From contig JARLJJ010000359.1 in NCBI GenBank assembly GCA_031291275.1, positions 1 to 37,826 of the forward strand: DNA of 37,826 nucleotides, in the 5' to 3' direction. This document shows positions 26,912 to 36,123 of the stretch, one piece after another. Made by a program: the position numbers and the translations under genes. Source of the stretch: Formivibrio sp. GTDB taxonomy: Bacteria; Pseudomonadota; Gammaproteobacteria; Burkholderiales; Chitinibacteraceae. Each line of letters opens with the position of its first letter. Position 1 is the first letter of the stretch. The notes beneath the pieces were generated by a model. That model saw only the letters and a list, made by a program, of their open reading frames with translations. It was not told the DNA's origin and did no database searches.

Positions 26912-28060
26912 ATGCTGGCTACGATCAAACAGATCCAACGCATCTTTTCCCAATACAAAATTCTTGCTCTTATCTTTGCCATTATTGCCATATGGGCGTT
27001 TTTTACTTGGCGCACGGATGGGGATTTTTTTACTGCACGCAATTTTTCTAATCTGCTGCGTCAGATGGCGATTACCGGCATGTTGGCGGCCGGTATGGTT
27101 TTTGTGATTATTTCAGGGGAGATTGATTTATCCGTTGGTTCACAGCTGGGTTTGCTTGGTGGCGTGGCGGCAGCGCTGGATGTGTTCCTCAAAGTGCCTC
27201 TGCCTGTGACGTTTGCCACGGTTATGCTGCTCGGTCTATTGGTTGGCATGTTCAATGGCTATTGGGTTTCCTACCTGAAAGTGCCGTCATTTATTGTGGG
27301 GTTGGCGGGCATGCTGGCGTATCGCGGAATTTTGCTGGCAGTGACGAAAGGTTCCACCATTCCGATTGAATCTGATGGCTTGATTGCATTTGGCCAGGGC
27401 TATTTACCCGATTTAATGGGCAATGTTTTGGCCGTTGCACTCATGATAGTGCTTGTCGTGGTTTCTTTTCGCAGCAGAGCCAATCGACGCAACTACAATT
27501 TGAGCGTTGCCCCGCTCTGGCAGGATGTCCTGAAATTAGTGATGATCGGTGCGGTGATTGCCGGTTTTGTTATTACGCTCGATTCTTATCAGGGCATTCC
27601 CATTCCTGTATTTATCCTGCTGATTATTCTCGGTGTTTTCTCGTTTGTGGCGCGTAGTTCGGTGTTCGGACGGCGGATTTATGCGGTGGGTTCCAATCTG
27701 GAAGCGACCCGGCTTTCCGGGGTTAATACGCGTGTTGTCAAAATGATGTTGTTCGGCATTATGGGGCTGATGTGCGCTTTGGCGGGGCTGACCACGACGG
27801 CGCGCCTGGCGGCTGCTTCGCCTGCCGCGGGTAATATGGCGGAGCTGGATGCCATTGCATCCTGCTTTATCGGCGGTACGTCGATGCGCGGCGGTTCGGG
27901 TACGGTATTGGGTGCACTGATCGGAGCATTGATCATGGCGAGCTTGGATAACGGAATGTCGATGCTGAGCGTGGAAACCTACTGGCAAATGATTGTGAAG
28001 GGCTCGATCCTGTTGTTGGCGGTGTGGATCGATGTGATTTCGGGTACTGGCGAGCGCTGA
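26912..28060 (+). CDS. xylH: D-xylose ABC transporter permease
   Basis: A 382-residue inner-membrane protein with about ten membrane segments. It carries the CUT2 permease features ISGEIDLSVGSQLGLLGG (about 67-85), a long cytoplasmic stretch around 185-205 and the conserved SVFGRRIYAVGSNLEATRLS loop, followed by GGTSMRGGSGTVLGALIGAL. It forms the membrane channel for xylose powered by XylG. It starts 40 bp after xylG with AAAGG upstream and is closed by the terminator at 28084, so it is the last gene of the xylose block. Confidence 0.97.
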   Translation: MLATIKQIQRIFSQYKILALIFAIIAIWAFFTWRTDGDFFTARNFSNLLRQMAITGMLAAGMVFVIISGEIDLSVGSQLGLLGGVAAALDVFLKVPLPVTFATVMLLGLLVGMFNGYWVSYLKVPSFIVGLAGMLAYRGILLAVTKGSTIPIESDGLIAFGQGYLPDLMGNVLAVALMIVLVVVSFRSRANRRNYNLSVAPLWQDVLKLVMIGAVIAGFVITLDSYQGIPIPVFILLIILGVFSFVARSSVFGRRIYAVGSNLEATRLSGVNTRVVKMMLFGIMGLMCALAGLTTTARLAAASPAAGNMAELDAIASCFIGGTSMRGGSGTVLGALIGALIMASLDNGMSMLSVETYWQMIVKGSILLLAVWIDVISGTGER

Positions 28061-28083
28061 TCACGCAGGATTCTGGACGGATG

Positions 28084-28120
28084 ATCCGGAATAGGCCAGC
28101 AGGCCTATTTCGGATTTTTT
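28084..28120 (+). terminator. Rho-independent terminator after xylH
   Basis: A 14-position stem (ATCCG.AATAGGCC with GGCCTATT.CGGAT, one mismatch) around the loop AGCA, followed directly by a T-run. It marks the end of the xylose operon. Confidence 0.9.
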
Positions 28121-28262
28121 ATTGGGTTTGTTTTGTACTTTTCCCGGCGCAGATCAGCGTTAAGCTCAAATTTTTCACCATATTCCACCTTAATTTGTGA
28201 CTTGTTACTAGGTGCTTGAGCCTGTGACGGCTATCATGCTCGGCTTCCAGGAAAGTACCTAA

Positions 28263-29933
28263 ATGATCATTCTCAAGAACGTGACCTTGCGTCGCGGCAG
28301 TAAAGTATTGCTCGACAGCACCTCGGTCACGCTCAATCCGGCTGAAAAGGTCGGCTTGGTCGGCCGCAATGGCGCCGGTAAATCCTCCCTGTTCGCTGTG
28401 CTGAATGGCACGCTGCATGAAGATGGCGGCGATGTTTCAATTCCGACGCAATGGCGCATGGCGCAGGTTGCGCAGGATATGCCCGAGACAGAGCAAAGTG
28501 CGACCGATTTTGTAATCGAAGGCGATACCACTTTGTTGGCCGCCCAGATTGAGGTGGCCGAAGCCGAAGCAAGCGATGATGGCATGCGCATGGCGCACGC
28601 CTACATGGCACTGCATGATGCAGGGGCGCATGATGCGCCGGCGCGAGCGCAGTCACTGATTCTGGGCTTGGGCTTCAGCGTGGCTGAACTCGAACGTCCC
28701 GTGAACAGCTTTTCCGGCGGCTGGCGCATGCGCCTGCAACTGGCGCGGGCACTGATGTGCCCATCCGATCTGCTGCTGCTTGACGAGCCGACCAATCACT
28801 TGGATTTGGATGCGCTGGTCTGGTTGGAAGCCTGGCTGAAGAACTACAGCGGCACGATCGTGGTGATCAGCCATGATCGCGAGTTCCTGGATGCAATCAC
28901 CAATGTCACCCTGCATATCGATCATGGCAAGCTGGTGCGCTATGGCGGAAATTACAGCAAGTTCGAAGATATGCGCGCCGAGCAGATGGTGTTGCAACAA
29001 GCTGCGCAGGCCAAGCAGCAGGAAAAAATCGAACACCTGCAGAGCTTTATCAACCGTTTCAAAGCCAAGGCCAGCAAGGCCAAGCAAGCGCAAAGCCGCG
29101 TCAAGGCTTTGGAGCGCATGGAGAAAATTGCGCCAGTGCTGGCGGATGCTGAATTCCAGTTCGAATTCAAAGAGCCTTCCAATCTGCCCAATCCGATGCT
29201 GACCATCTCTGAGACCAGCTTTGGCTATCCGGCTGCCGACGAGGCTCCCGCAGGTACGCCACCGACGGTGATCGTGCAGAATGTCAGTCGCTCGGTGCTT
29301 GCAGGACAGCGCATTGGCATTCTGGGCGCGAACGGGCAGGGCAAATCGACCTTGGTGAAAACCATTGCTGGCGCGTTGAAACCGATATCCGGCGAGATCA
29401 TCACGGGCAAGGGCCTGAATATCGGTTATTTCTCGCAGCAGGAACTCGATGTGCTGCGTCCAGACGATAACCCGCTCGATCACATGTTCCGCCTGGCGCG
29501 TGATACCCCGGTTAACCTGCGTCCCGGGTACAACGATTGTCGCGAACAAGGTCTGCGCAACTTCCTCGGCACGTTCAATTTTAGCGGCGACATGGTCAAG
29601 CAAGCGGTCGGAAGCATGAGCGGCGGTGAAAAAGCCCGGCTGGTGCTGTGCATGATTGTCTGGTTGCGCCCGAACCTGCTGCTGCTCGATGAGCCGACCA
29701 ATCACCTGGATCTGGCCACACGAGAGGCGCTGAGCGTGGCGCTAAATGAATTCGAAGGTTCGGTGATGCTGGTCAGCCATGATCGCGCCTTGCTGCGCTC
29801 GGTTTGCGACGAGTTCTGGCTGGTTTCGCGTGGCGGGGTGAAAGACTTTGACGGCGATTTGGACGACTATCAGGTTTATCTGCTGGATGAAGCCCGGCGG
29901 CGTCGTGAGGAAGCTGCGGCGCAAAGGAAGTAG
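28263..29933 (+). CDS. ABC-F family ATPase, YheS-like with short C-terminus
   Basis: A 556-residue soluble protein with two ABC ATPase domains and no membrane segments. Domain 1 has GRNGAGKSS, FSGGWRMRLQLARAL and LLLLDEPTNHLDLDAL. The linker (about 235-290) is charged and helical (KAKASKAKQAQSRVKALERM) and matches the P-site tRNA interaction motif of ABC-F proteins. Domain 2 has GANGQGKST, MSGGEKARLVL and LLLLDEPTNHLDLATR. ABC-F proteins act on the ribosome to rescue or assist stalled translation. The closest recalled relative is E. coli YheS (about 637 residues), but the C-terminal coiled coil is missing: the protein ends soon after LDEARRRREEAAAQ. It is monocistronic between two terminators. 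Confidence 0.92.
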   Translation: MIILKNVTLRRGSKVLLDSTSVTLNPAEKVGLVGRNGAGKSSLFAVLNGTLHEDGGDVSIPTQWRMAQVAQDMPETEQSATDFVIEGDTTLLAAQIEVAEAEASDDGMRMAHAYMALHDAGAHDAPARAQSLILGLGFSVAELERPVNSFSGGWRMRLQLARALMCPSDLLLLDEPTNHLDLDALVWLEAWLKNYSGTIVVISHDREFLDAITNVTLHIDHGKLVRYGGNYSKFEDMRAEQMVLQQAAQAKQQEKIEHLQSFINRFKAKASKAKQAQSRVKALERMEKIAPVLADAEFQFEFKEPSNLPNPMLTISETSFGYPAADEAPAGTPPTVIVQNVSRSVLAGQRIGILGANGQGKSTLVKTIAGALKPISGEIITGKGLNIGYFSQQELDVLRPDDNPLDHMFRLARDTPVNLRPGYNDCREQGLRNFLGTFNFSGDMVKQAVGSMSGGEKARLVLCMIVWLRPNLLLLDEPTNHLDLATREALSVALNEFEGSVMLVSHDRALLRSVCDEFWLVSRGGVKDFDGDLDDYQVYLLDEARRRREEAAAQRK

Positions 29934-29950
29934 AAGCTTAGTGCTACCCT

Positions 29951-29985
29951 CAAATAAAAAGCGCCTTTATGGCGTTTTTTATTTG
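29951..29985. terminator. Bidirectional terminator between the ABC-F gene and recR
   Basis: A stem of CAAATAAAAAGCGCC with GGCGTTTTTTATTTG (one G-T pair) around the loop TTTAT. A- and T-runs on either side allow it to work for both convergent genes. Its core closely resembles the aspS terminator. Confidence 0.88.
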
Positions 29986-29998
29986 ATATGAGAAAGAA

Positions 29999-30592
29999 TC
30001 AAAGTGGCCGGCGTTCGACCATCGCCTGGGCCAATGTACCAGGATCTACGTGTTCCAGTTCACCGCCTACCGGTAAGCCGCGTGCAATACGGCTGACCCG
30101 CAAGCCGCGTGAATGGAGCATTTCAGTCAGATAATGGGCGGTGGCTTCACCTTCCGTGGTGAAGTTGGTGGCCAGAATCACCTCTTCTATCACGCCATCG
30201 CTGGCGCGTTTCAGCAGTGCATCAAGTGCAATATCTTTTGGGCCAATGCCGTCAAGCGGGGAGAGTCGCCCCATCAGCACGAAATAACGGCCATGAAATG
30301 CCAGCGTGCGCTCCAGCATCAGGAGGTCGGTGGGCATTTCCACCACGCACAGTTGCTTCTGGTCGCGTTTTTCGTCAGCACATATCTCGCATATTTCCCG
30401 CTCGGTAAACGTGTTGCAGCACTGGCAGTGCTGCAGTTTCGCTAAAGCTTGGCCGATGGCCAGGACAAGCTTTTCTGCGCCCGCCTGATCGCGCTGAATC
30501 AGATGATAGGCCATGCGCGTGGCCGATTTTGGGCCAATGCCCGGGAGGACGCGCAAGGCTTGAATCAGATTCTGTAGAGAGGATGGGGTCAT
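29999..30592 (-). CDS. recR: Recombination mediator RecR
   Basis: A 197-residue protein with all RecR parts. The N-terminal helix-hairpin-helix is [17 protein letters not shown] (about 16-32), the four-Cys zinc finger is [18 protein letters not shown] (about 56-73), and a Toprim domain (about 78-175) contains [20 protein letters not shown]. With RecO (and RecF) it loads RecA onto SSB-coated single-stranded gaps. It is the last gene of the dnaX - ybaB - recR set, 75 bp after ybaB, and ends at a shared terminator. Confidence 0.98.
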   Translation of the reverse strand: MTPSSLQNLIQALRVLPGIGPKSATRMAYHLIQRDQAGAEKLVLAIGQALAKLQHCQCCNTFTEREICEICADEKRDQKQLCVVEMPTDLLMLERTLAFHGRYFVLMGRLSPLDGIGPKDIALDALLKRASDGVIEEVILATNFTTEGEATAHYLTEMLHSRGLRVSRIARGLPVGGELEHVDPGTLAQAMVERRPL

Positions 30593-30667
30593 TATTGCCG
30601 AGTGAGTGAAGGTTGCGCAGAGAGCGTTTGGAAGCGGATGGCCTAACGCTCGCTACGCGCCCAGGTG

Positions 30668-30997
30668 TTAGAACGGCAGTTTCATGCCCGGTGGCAATTG
30701 CATGCCCGCCGTGGCTTTGCCCATTCTTTCTGCGGTGGTGGTTTCTACCTTGCGTGCAGCATCGTTGAAAGCGGCAGCCACCAGGTCTTCGAGCATATCC
30801 TTGTCATCGCTCAGCAGGCTGTCGTCAATGGCAACGCGCTTCACGGCATGCGAGCAGGTCATGGTGACTTTGACCAGGCCGGAGCCCGACTGGCCTTCAA
30901 CCTCGACATTGACCAGTTCATCCTGTGCCTTCTTGATATTGTCCTGCATCATTTGGGCCTGCTTCATCATATTGCCCAATGCACCCTTGTTGAACAT
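30668..30997 (-). CDS. ybaB: YbaB/EbfC family nucleoid-associated protein
   Basis: A 109-residue protein with the family N-terminus [20 protein letters not shown], the [17 protein letters not shown] helix and the terminal [12 protein letters not shown] motif. It forms a tweezer-shaped dimer that binds DNA without strong sequence preference. GGAG lies five bases before the ATG. It sits 24 bp after dnaX and before recR, the classic bacterial order, so its expression is probably tied to replication and repair genes. Confidence 0.97.
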   Translation of the reverse strand: MFNKGALGNMMKQAQMMQDNIKKAQDELVNVEVEGQSGSGLVKVTMTCSHAVKRVAIDDSLLSDDKDMLEDLVAAAFNDAARKVETTTAERMGKATAGMQLPPGMKLPF

Positions 30998-31021
30998 GTT
31001 TTCTCCTTCAATAAATAGGGT

Positions 31022-32785
31022 TTACAACGGTTTGATTGAATCCGGGACCACGGTGGCGCCAAAGTCGCGCACGACGGCCTGGACGAACGGATCGTTCTGA
31101 ATGGCATGGTTGGCCTCTTGTTGGCGCGCATCCCGCTCACGCTGCGCCTGGGCTGCCGGCGTGTGATCCACTGCGTCGGCAATGTCCACTTTCAGATTGA
31201 TTGCGTGGCTGAAGTGCGCGGACAGGGCATCCTTGAGTTTATCCAGGTAATCCCGTGTGGCCACTGCACGGTGTTCAGTTGCTACGCGCAAGTGAATATT
31301 GTCCACGTCGAAACTGACCAGTTCGGCGTGTTGCGCTAACATGCCAGCGATCCCCAGTTTGAGCTGCGTAACCAAGCCGCGCCAGTTGCCATCGAAAGCT
31401 CGAGGGGCAGCAGGCGTTTCTTCTGCCGTCCAAGGTAGATCGACAGCGGGGCTTGGTTCCGGTGCCGGCGGAGCTTCTGTATGTGCAGTTTCTGCGACAG
31501 CGACGGTGTCGCTTGTTTCCGTGGTTGGCTTGGCGGAGGCGAAGCGTGCCGGAATACTGACGGGCGTTGAGGCTTGTTCCACTGTTGTCGAAACAGGCTG
31601 TGCCGGAACAGCTGATGGTGCGGCTTGCACCGGGCGAGCCAGCGCAGGTGGAGACTGCCCCGGCGTGGATTGCAATGCGGCAAGGTTGACTTGCCCGGCT
31701 TGTGTCGGCGCAAATGCCAGCATTCTTAACAGCGTCATGCTGAAGCCGGCGTATTCATCCGGGGCCAGTGGCAGATCGCGCCGGCCAAGCAGGGCAATCT
31801 GGTAATACAACTGCGCGTCTTCCGGACTTAAGGCCTGAGCTACGGCGAGAATATTTTCGCGCATGGGCAGATCATCGGCGACGGCGGCCGGTACTTGTTG
31901 GGCTACAGCAATCAGATGCAGCAGGTGCGCCAGTTCATGCAGTGCCGCTTCATAAGACAAACCCCGTTCGGCAATGGTGTCGGCAGCGGTCATTAACTGC
32001 GTGCCGTCTTTGGCGATCAGTGCCGCCAGAATGTCAAACAAGTAACTTTGATCGACCGCGCCAAGCATCGCGCGCACGCCAGCCTCTTCGACCTGGCCCG
32101 CGCCATAGGCGATGGCTTGATCGAGGAGCGAGAGCGCATCGCGCATCGAACCGTGCGCAGCGTGACCGAGCAGGTTGAGCGAGGTGGCTTCGAACGGGAT
32201 GCCTTCTTGCGTGAGGACATGATGCAGATGGCCGGCGACCTGTTGCGGCGTCATCTGACGCAGACTGAATTGCAGGCAGCGCGAGAGGACCGTGATCGGC
32301 ACTTTCTGCGGATCGGTCGTGGCCAAGATGAATTTGACGTGTCCCGGCGGCTCTTCCAGCGTCTTCAGCATCGCATTGAAGGCGTTCTTGGAAAGCATGT
32401 GCACTTCGTCGATGATGTAGACTTTGAAGCGGCCGGCGGTCGGGGCATACTGGGCGTTGTCCAGTACTTCGCGGATATTATCGATACCGGTGTTGGACGC
32501 GGCATCGATTTCCAGCAGGTCGACAAAGCGGCCGGCATCGATCTGTGTGCAGGCAGAGCACACGCCGCACGGTTCGGACGTGATGCCGGTCTCGCAGTTG
32601 AGTGCTTTTGCCATGATCCGCGCGATGGTGGTTTTACCAACCCCGCGTGTACCAGTCAGCAAATAAGCATGGTGCAGGCGCGCGCTGTTGAAGGCGTTCG
32701 CAATCGCACGGATAACGTGCTCCTGCCCAACGAGTTGAGCGAAATTTTTAGGGCGCCATTTGCGCGCAAGAACTTGATAGGTCAT
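31022..32785 (-). CDS. dnaX: DNA polymerase III subunit tau (and possibly gamma)
   Basis: A 587-residue clamp-loader ATPase. Walker A GTRGVGKT lies at 45-52, zinc-binding Cys at 64, 73, 76 and 79, Walker B IIDEVHM at about 125-130, then the sensor segment FILATTDPQKVPITVLSRC. A Pro/Ala-rich linker (about 370-450) precedes the C-terminal tau-type domain that binds the polymerase. The start at 32785 (MTYQVLARKWRPKNF) is the conserved N-terminus; the open frame running back to 32989 is not genuine and overlaps the divergent small gene. No A-rich slippery heptamer is visible in the linker, so an E. coli-style frameshift to gamma is not supported. Confidence 0.97.
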   Translation of the reverse strand: MTYQVLARKWRPKNFAQLVGQEHVIRAIANAFNSARLHHAYLLTGTRGVGKTTIARIMAKALNCETGITSEPCGVCSACTQIDAGRFVDLLEIDAASNTGIDNIREVLDNAQYAPTAGRFKVYIIDEVHMLSKNAFNAMLKTLEEPPGHVKFILATTDPQKVPITVLSRCLQFSLRQMTPQQVAGHLHHVLTQEGIPFEATSLNLLGHAAHGSMRDALSLLDQAIAYGAGQVEEAGVRAMLGAVDQSYLFDILAALIAKDGTQLMTAADTIAERGLSYEAALHELAHLLHLIAVAQQVPAAVADDLPMRENILAVAQALSPEDAQLYYQIALLGRRDLPLAPDEYAGFSMTLLRMLAFAPTQAGQVNLAALQSTPGQSPPALARPVQAAPSAVPAQPVSTTVEQASTPVSIPARFASAKPTTETSDTVAVAETAHTEAPPAPEPSPAVDLPWTAEETPAAPRAFDGNWRGLVTQLKLGIAGMLAQHAELVSFDVDNIHLRVATEHRAVATRDYLDKLKDALSAHFSHAINLKVDIADAVDHTPAAQAQRERDARQQEANHAIQNDPFVQAVVRDFGATVVPDSIKPL

Positions 32786-32803
32786 GGGCAAGGATTCTAA
32801 CAG

Positions 32804-33007
32804 ATGGGAATGATAGAAGAAGCGAAAGCAATGCATGAAGATGATCCTTGTCCTCTGCCGCCTGTTGAGCCGCCACCAGAACAGTGTTGTGCAAGCGGGT
32901 GTGAGGTCTGTGTTTTTGATCATTACAATGCCGCGTTGCGTCAGTACTATCGCGATAAAGCCGCGTGGGATGCCCGCCATGCTGGACAAGATAAAGGTGC
33001 TGCGTGA
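32804..33007 (+). CDS. Oxidoreductase-like domain protein (small Cys-motif)
   Basis: A 67-residue protein with Cys16 in DPCPLPPVEPPP, then CC at 28-29, Cys33 and Cys36 in CCASGCEVCVFDHYNAAL. This matches the short oxidoreductase-like domain (PF09791 type: P-rich segment, CCxSGCxxCVxDxY). The biochemical role is unknown, and a metal or redox function is suggested by the cysteines only. AAGGA (32790-32794) supports the ATG at 32804; ATGs at 32810 or 32831 are also possible. Only 18 bp separate it from divergent dnaX. Its stop overlaps the dacB GTG start as GTGA, so the two are translationally coupled. Confidence 0.82.
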   Translation: MGMIEEAKAMHEDDPCPLPPVEPPPEQCCASGCEVCVFDHYNAALRQYYRDKAAWDARHAGQDKGAA

Positions 33008-34461
33008 GATTTATTGTTGCTTTTCTGCTGTGTTTTAACTTTGCCAGCCATGCTGCCGAGCCTTTGCCTGTCCCGATTCAGCACGCACTGCAGAGAGCCC
33101 GCTTGCCCACTAGTGCGCTGGCATTGGTGATTGCTCCACTGGATTCGAGTCGCCCCCCGATTTTGTACAATGCCGATCAGCCGATGAATCCAGCCTCGGT
33201 AATGAAGCTGGTGACCACCTACGCAGCACTTGATCTGCTCGGCCCGGTTTATCAGTGGCCGACCGAGTTACGCTCCGCAGCGACACCTGCCAATGGATTA
33301 CTGGCCGGTGATCTCTATCTGAAAGGCTATGGAGACCCCAAGCTCACACTGGAACGTGTCTGGCTGATGTTGCGCGATCTTCGCGCACAAGACGTGCGCG
33401 AGATCCGGGGCGATCTGGTGCTGGATCGCAGTTTTTTTGTACTAGGCCCAGACAATGCGGTGTTCGATGACGATGGCAATACGCCTGAGCGCCCGTTTCT
33501 GGTTGGGCCTGATGCTCTACTGCTCAACTTTAAATCGGTTCGACTGAGAATCGCAGCGAATGCCTCCGGCATTGCGACGATGCTTGATCCCGCCTTGCCG
33601 GAAATCCAGATCGATAACCGTTTGCAAGTCGCGCCAGCTACCGACTGTGCGCTATGGAAGAACAAACTTGCTCTCAAAGTGGAGGATGGCGGGAATGCCG
33701 CTCGAATTCTGCTCAACGGCAGTATTCCGGCGGGATGCCAAGGTGAGCGCTACCTTGCTGCGCTGGATCATCCGGTTTACAGCGCGAGCCTGATTCGCAC
33801 GCTCTGGCATGAAATGGGCGGGGTCTGGAGCGGTGGAGTGCGTGAAGGCGTCGTACCGGAAAATACCCCAGTGTTGGTGAGCAGTCTTTCGCCTGAACTG
33901 CCGACCTATCTGCGAGATATCAATAAATACAGCAACAACCTGATGGCCCGCCAAGTGTTCCTGACCCTGGGGGCGGTGACCGGGGCGACGGAAGAAGGCA
34001 GCGATACCGCGCAACGGGCCAGTGCCGTGATCCGACATTGGCTGCAAAACAAGGGCTGGCGTTTTGACGAACTGGTCATGGAAAACGGTGCGGGTTTGTC
34101 GCGCCAATCGCGCATCAGTGCACGTCACCTGGCTCAATTGCTGGCCGATGCGGGGCACAGTGCGCTGGCCGCCGAGTTTGTTTCTTCACTGCCACTGGTC
34201 GCGCTGGATGGCACGATGAAAAAAAGGTTGTTGGGTGAACTGCTCGATGGCAAGGCGCATATCAAGACCGGTTCGTTGAAGGATGTTCGTTCCGTTGCCG
34301 GGTATGTGCAAGATGCGACAGGAAATACCCAGATCGTGGTCGCAATCATTAACCATCCCCGTGCGACAGAAGGCATTCCGGTGCTGGATGAAGTGCTGCG
34401 TTTTGCCTTTGATAAGACCGTTTCTCCTGCAGTGCTCGCTCTACCCACCGTTGCACGGTAA
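33004..34461 (+). CDS. dacB: D-alanyl-D-alanine carboxypeptidase/endopeptidase PBP4
   Basis: A 485-residue S13-family penicillin-binding protein with a signal peptide of about 18 residues (ending SHAA). The three active-site motifs are present: SVMK with Ser65 and Lys68, SNN at 310-312 and KTG at 421-423. The long insertion between the first two motifs (about 90-280) is typical of PBP4. It trims and cleaves peptidoglycan cross-links in the periplasm and is non-essential in E. coli. The start is GTG at 33004, overlapping the previous stop; this start gives a proper signal peptide. guaA follows 38 bp later. Confidence 0.95.
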   Translation: MRFIVAFLLCFNFASHAAEPLPVPIQHALQRARLPTSALALVIAPLDSSRPPILYNADQPMNPASVMKLVTTYAALDLLGPVYQWPTELRSAATPANGLLAGDLYLKGYGDPKLTLERVWLMLRDLRAQDVREIRGDLVLDRSFFVLGPDNAVFDDDGNTPERPFLVGPDALLLNFKSVRLRIAANASGIATMLDPALPEIQIDNRLQVAPATDCALWKNKLALKVEDGGNAARILLNGSIPAGCQGERYLAALDHPVYSASLIRTLWHEMGGVWSGGVREGVVPENTPVLVSSLSPELPTYLRDINKYSNNLMARQVFLTLGAVTGATEEGSDTAQRASAVIRHWLQNKGWRFDELVMENGAGLSRQSRISARHLAQLLADAGHSALAAEFVSSLPLVALDGTMKKRLLGELLDGKAHIKTGSLKDVRSVAGYVQDATGNTQIVVAIINHPRATEGIPVLDEVLRFAFDKTVSPAVLALPTVAR

Positions 34462-34499
34462 AATCCTGCGTTTTCCACGAACCATTGGAAATGCCCGGC

Positions 34500-36056
34500 A
34501 TGGACAAGATTCTGATTCTGGACTTCGGCTCGCAGGTTTCTCAACTGATTGCCCGTCGCGTCCGCGAAGCACACGTTTACTGTGAACTTCATTCCTTCGA
34601 TGTTTCTATCGACTTTATCCGCGAATTCAAGCCGACCGGCATCATTCTCTCCGGCGGTCCGAATTCGGTATACGAATCGGATTATCAAGCCGATGCCAAG
34701 CTTCTGGAGCTCGGTATACCGGTGCTGGGCATCTGCTACGGCATGCAATGGATGGCGCAATCGCTCGGCGGCAAGGTTGAGGCTGGCAAGGTGCGCGAAT
34801 TTGGTTTTGCCGAAATTCGCGCCCGCAACCATTCCAAGCTGTTCCGCGATATCCAGGATAAAACCAATGCCGAAGGGCATGGCATTCTGGAAGTCTGGAT
34901 GAGCCACGGCGACAAGGTGACCGATCTGCCCGCCGGTTTCAGTGTGATCGCCAGCAATGATGCCTGTCCGATTGCAGCGATTGCCGATGAAACGCGTGGC
35001 TTCTATGCCGTGCAATTTCACCCGGAAGTTACGCATACCCTCAAGGGGCGTGACATGCTCAACCGCTTTGTGCTGGAAATTTGCGGCTGCTCCCCATCCT
35101 GGACCATGCCCAACTACATCGACCAGGCTGTGGCAAAAATCCGCGAACAGGTTGGCAGCGATGAAGTGGTACTGGGCTTGTCTGGCGGTGTTGATTCTTC
35201 GGTGGCAGCAGCGTTGATTCATCGTGCGATTGGCGACCAACTGACTTGCGTTTTTGTTGATAACGGCTTGCTGCGCCTGAATGAAGGCGAGCAGGTGATG
35301 AATATCTTCAACAAGCACCTCGGCGTGAAGGTGATTCATGTCAATGCAACCGCGCAGTTCATGGGGCACCTGGCCGGTGTGACTGATCCGGAAGCCAAGC
35401 GCAAGATTATCGGTCGTGAATTCGTCGAAGTGTTCCAGGTTGAATCGGCCAAGTTGCCGAGTGCCAAATGGCTGGCGCAGGGCACCATTTATCCGGACGT
35501 GATCGAATCTGCCGGTGCCAAGACCAAGAAGGCGCACACCATCAAGAGTCACCATAACGTCGGCGGCTTGCCGGATACGCTGAAGCTGCAGTTGCTTGAG
35601 CCATTGCGCGAACTGTTCAAGGATGAAGTGCGCGAACTGGGCGTGGCGCTCGGTCTGCCGCACGAAATGGTCTATCGCCATCCGTTCCCGGGGCCGGGTC
35701 TGGGCGTGCGGGTGCTGGGCGAAGTGAAGCAGGAATACTGCGACCTGCTGCGCCGTGCCGATGCGATTTTCATTGACGAGTTGCGCGCGTTCGATTGGTA
35801 CGACAAGACCAGCCAGGCCTTTGCGGTTTTCCTGCCAGTGAAATCAGTCGGCGTAATGGGCGATGGCCGCACCTATGAATATGTGGTCGCGCTGCGCGCG
35901 GTTTGCACCAGCGACTTCATGACCGCCAAGTGGGCAGAACTGCCGTATGAGCTGCTCGGCAAGGTTTCCAACCGCATCATCAACGAAGTGCGCGGCATTA
36001 ACCGGGTTGTCTATGACGTTTCTGGAAAACCGCCGGCAACGATCGAGTGGGAATGA
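34500..36056 (+). CDS. guaA: GMP synthase (glutamine-hydrolysing)
   Basis: A 518-residue enzyme that makes GMP from XMP, ATP and glutamine. The N-terminal class I amidotransferase has Cys79 in GICYGMQ and the His/Glu pair in QFHPEVTHT. The ATP-pyrophosphatase domain has the P-loop LSGGVDSS (about 220-227). The C-terminal dimerisation domain has [15 protein letters not shown] and ends PPATIEWE. The start at 34500 ([12 protein letters not shown]) is the conserved N-terminus; in-frame ATG 34491 would add three residues. guaB is not adjacent. A terminator follows. Confidence 0.98.
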   Translation: MDKILILDFGSQVSQLIARRVREAHVYCELHSFDVSIDFIREFKPTGIILSGGPNSVYESDYQADAKLLELGIPVLGICYGMQWMAQSLGGKVEAGKVREFGFAEIRARNHSKLFRDIQDKTNAEGHGILEVWMSHGDKVTDLPAGFSVIASNDACPIAAIADETRGFYAVQFHPEVTHTLKGRDMLNRFVLEICGCSPSWTMPNYIDQAVAKIREQVGSDEVVLGLSGGVDSSVAAALIHRAIGDQLTCVFVDNGLLRLNEGEQVMNIFNKHLGVKVIHVNATAQFMGHLAGVTDPEAKRKIIGREFVEVFQVESAKLPSAKWLAQGTIYPDVIESAGAKTKKAHTIKSHHNVGGLPDTLKLQLLEPLRELFKDEVRELGVALGLPHEMVYRHPFPGPGLGVRVLGEVKQEYCDLLRRADAIFIDELRAFDWYDKTSQAFAVFLPVKSVGVMGDGRTYEYVVALRAVCTSDFMTAKWAELPYELLGKVSNRIINEVRGINRVVYDVSGKPPATIEWE

Positions 36057-36089
36057 CCTGATATTCACGGGTTATTCGCTGCTGAAAAT

Positions 36090-36121
36090 AAATGGCCTAC
36101 ATTTCGATGCGGGCCATTTTT
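36090..36121. terminator. Terminator between guaA and the HD-GYP gene
   Basis: Stem AAATGGCC / GGCCATTT with a 14-base loop and a T-run on the plus strand; the minus strand also ends in a T-rich stretch. It can serve both convergent genes. Confidence 0.8.
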
Positions 36122-36123
36122 AC

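Noticed and set aside
46..28235. 13-mer GCCTGTGACGGCT occurring near 46 and near 28223
   Set aside because: Two copies only, no shared context beyond lying before a gene; probably coincidence.
31022..32785. Programmed frameshift producing gamma from dnaX
   Set aside because: No A-rich slippery heptamer is present in the linker region on the coding strand.
32786..32989. Upstream extension of dnaX by 68 codons
   Set aside because: The conserved DnaX N-terminus begins at 32785 and the extension overlaps the well-supported divergent cysteine-motif gene.
34134..35681. 515-codon open frame on the minus strand opposite dacB and guaA
   Set aside because: It spans two well-identified genes on the other strand and resembles no family; a shadow frame.
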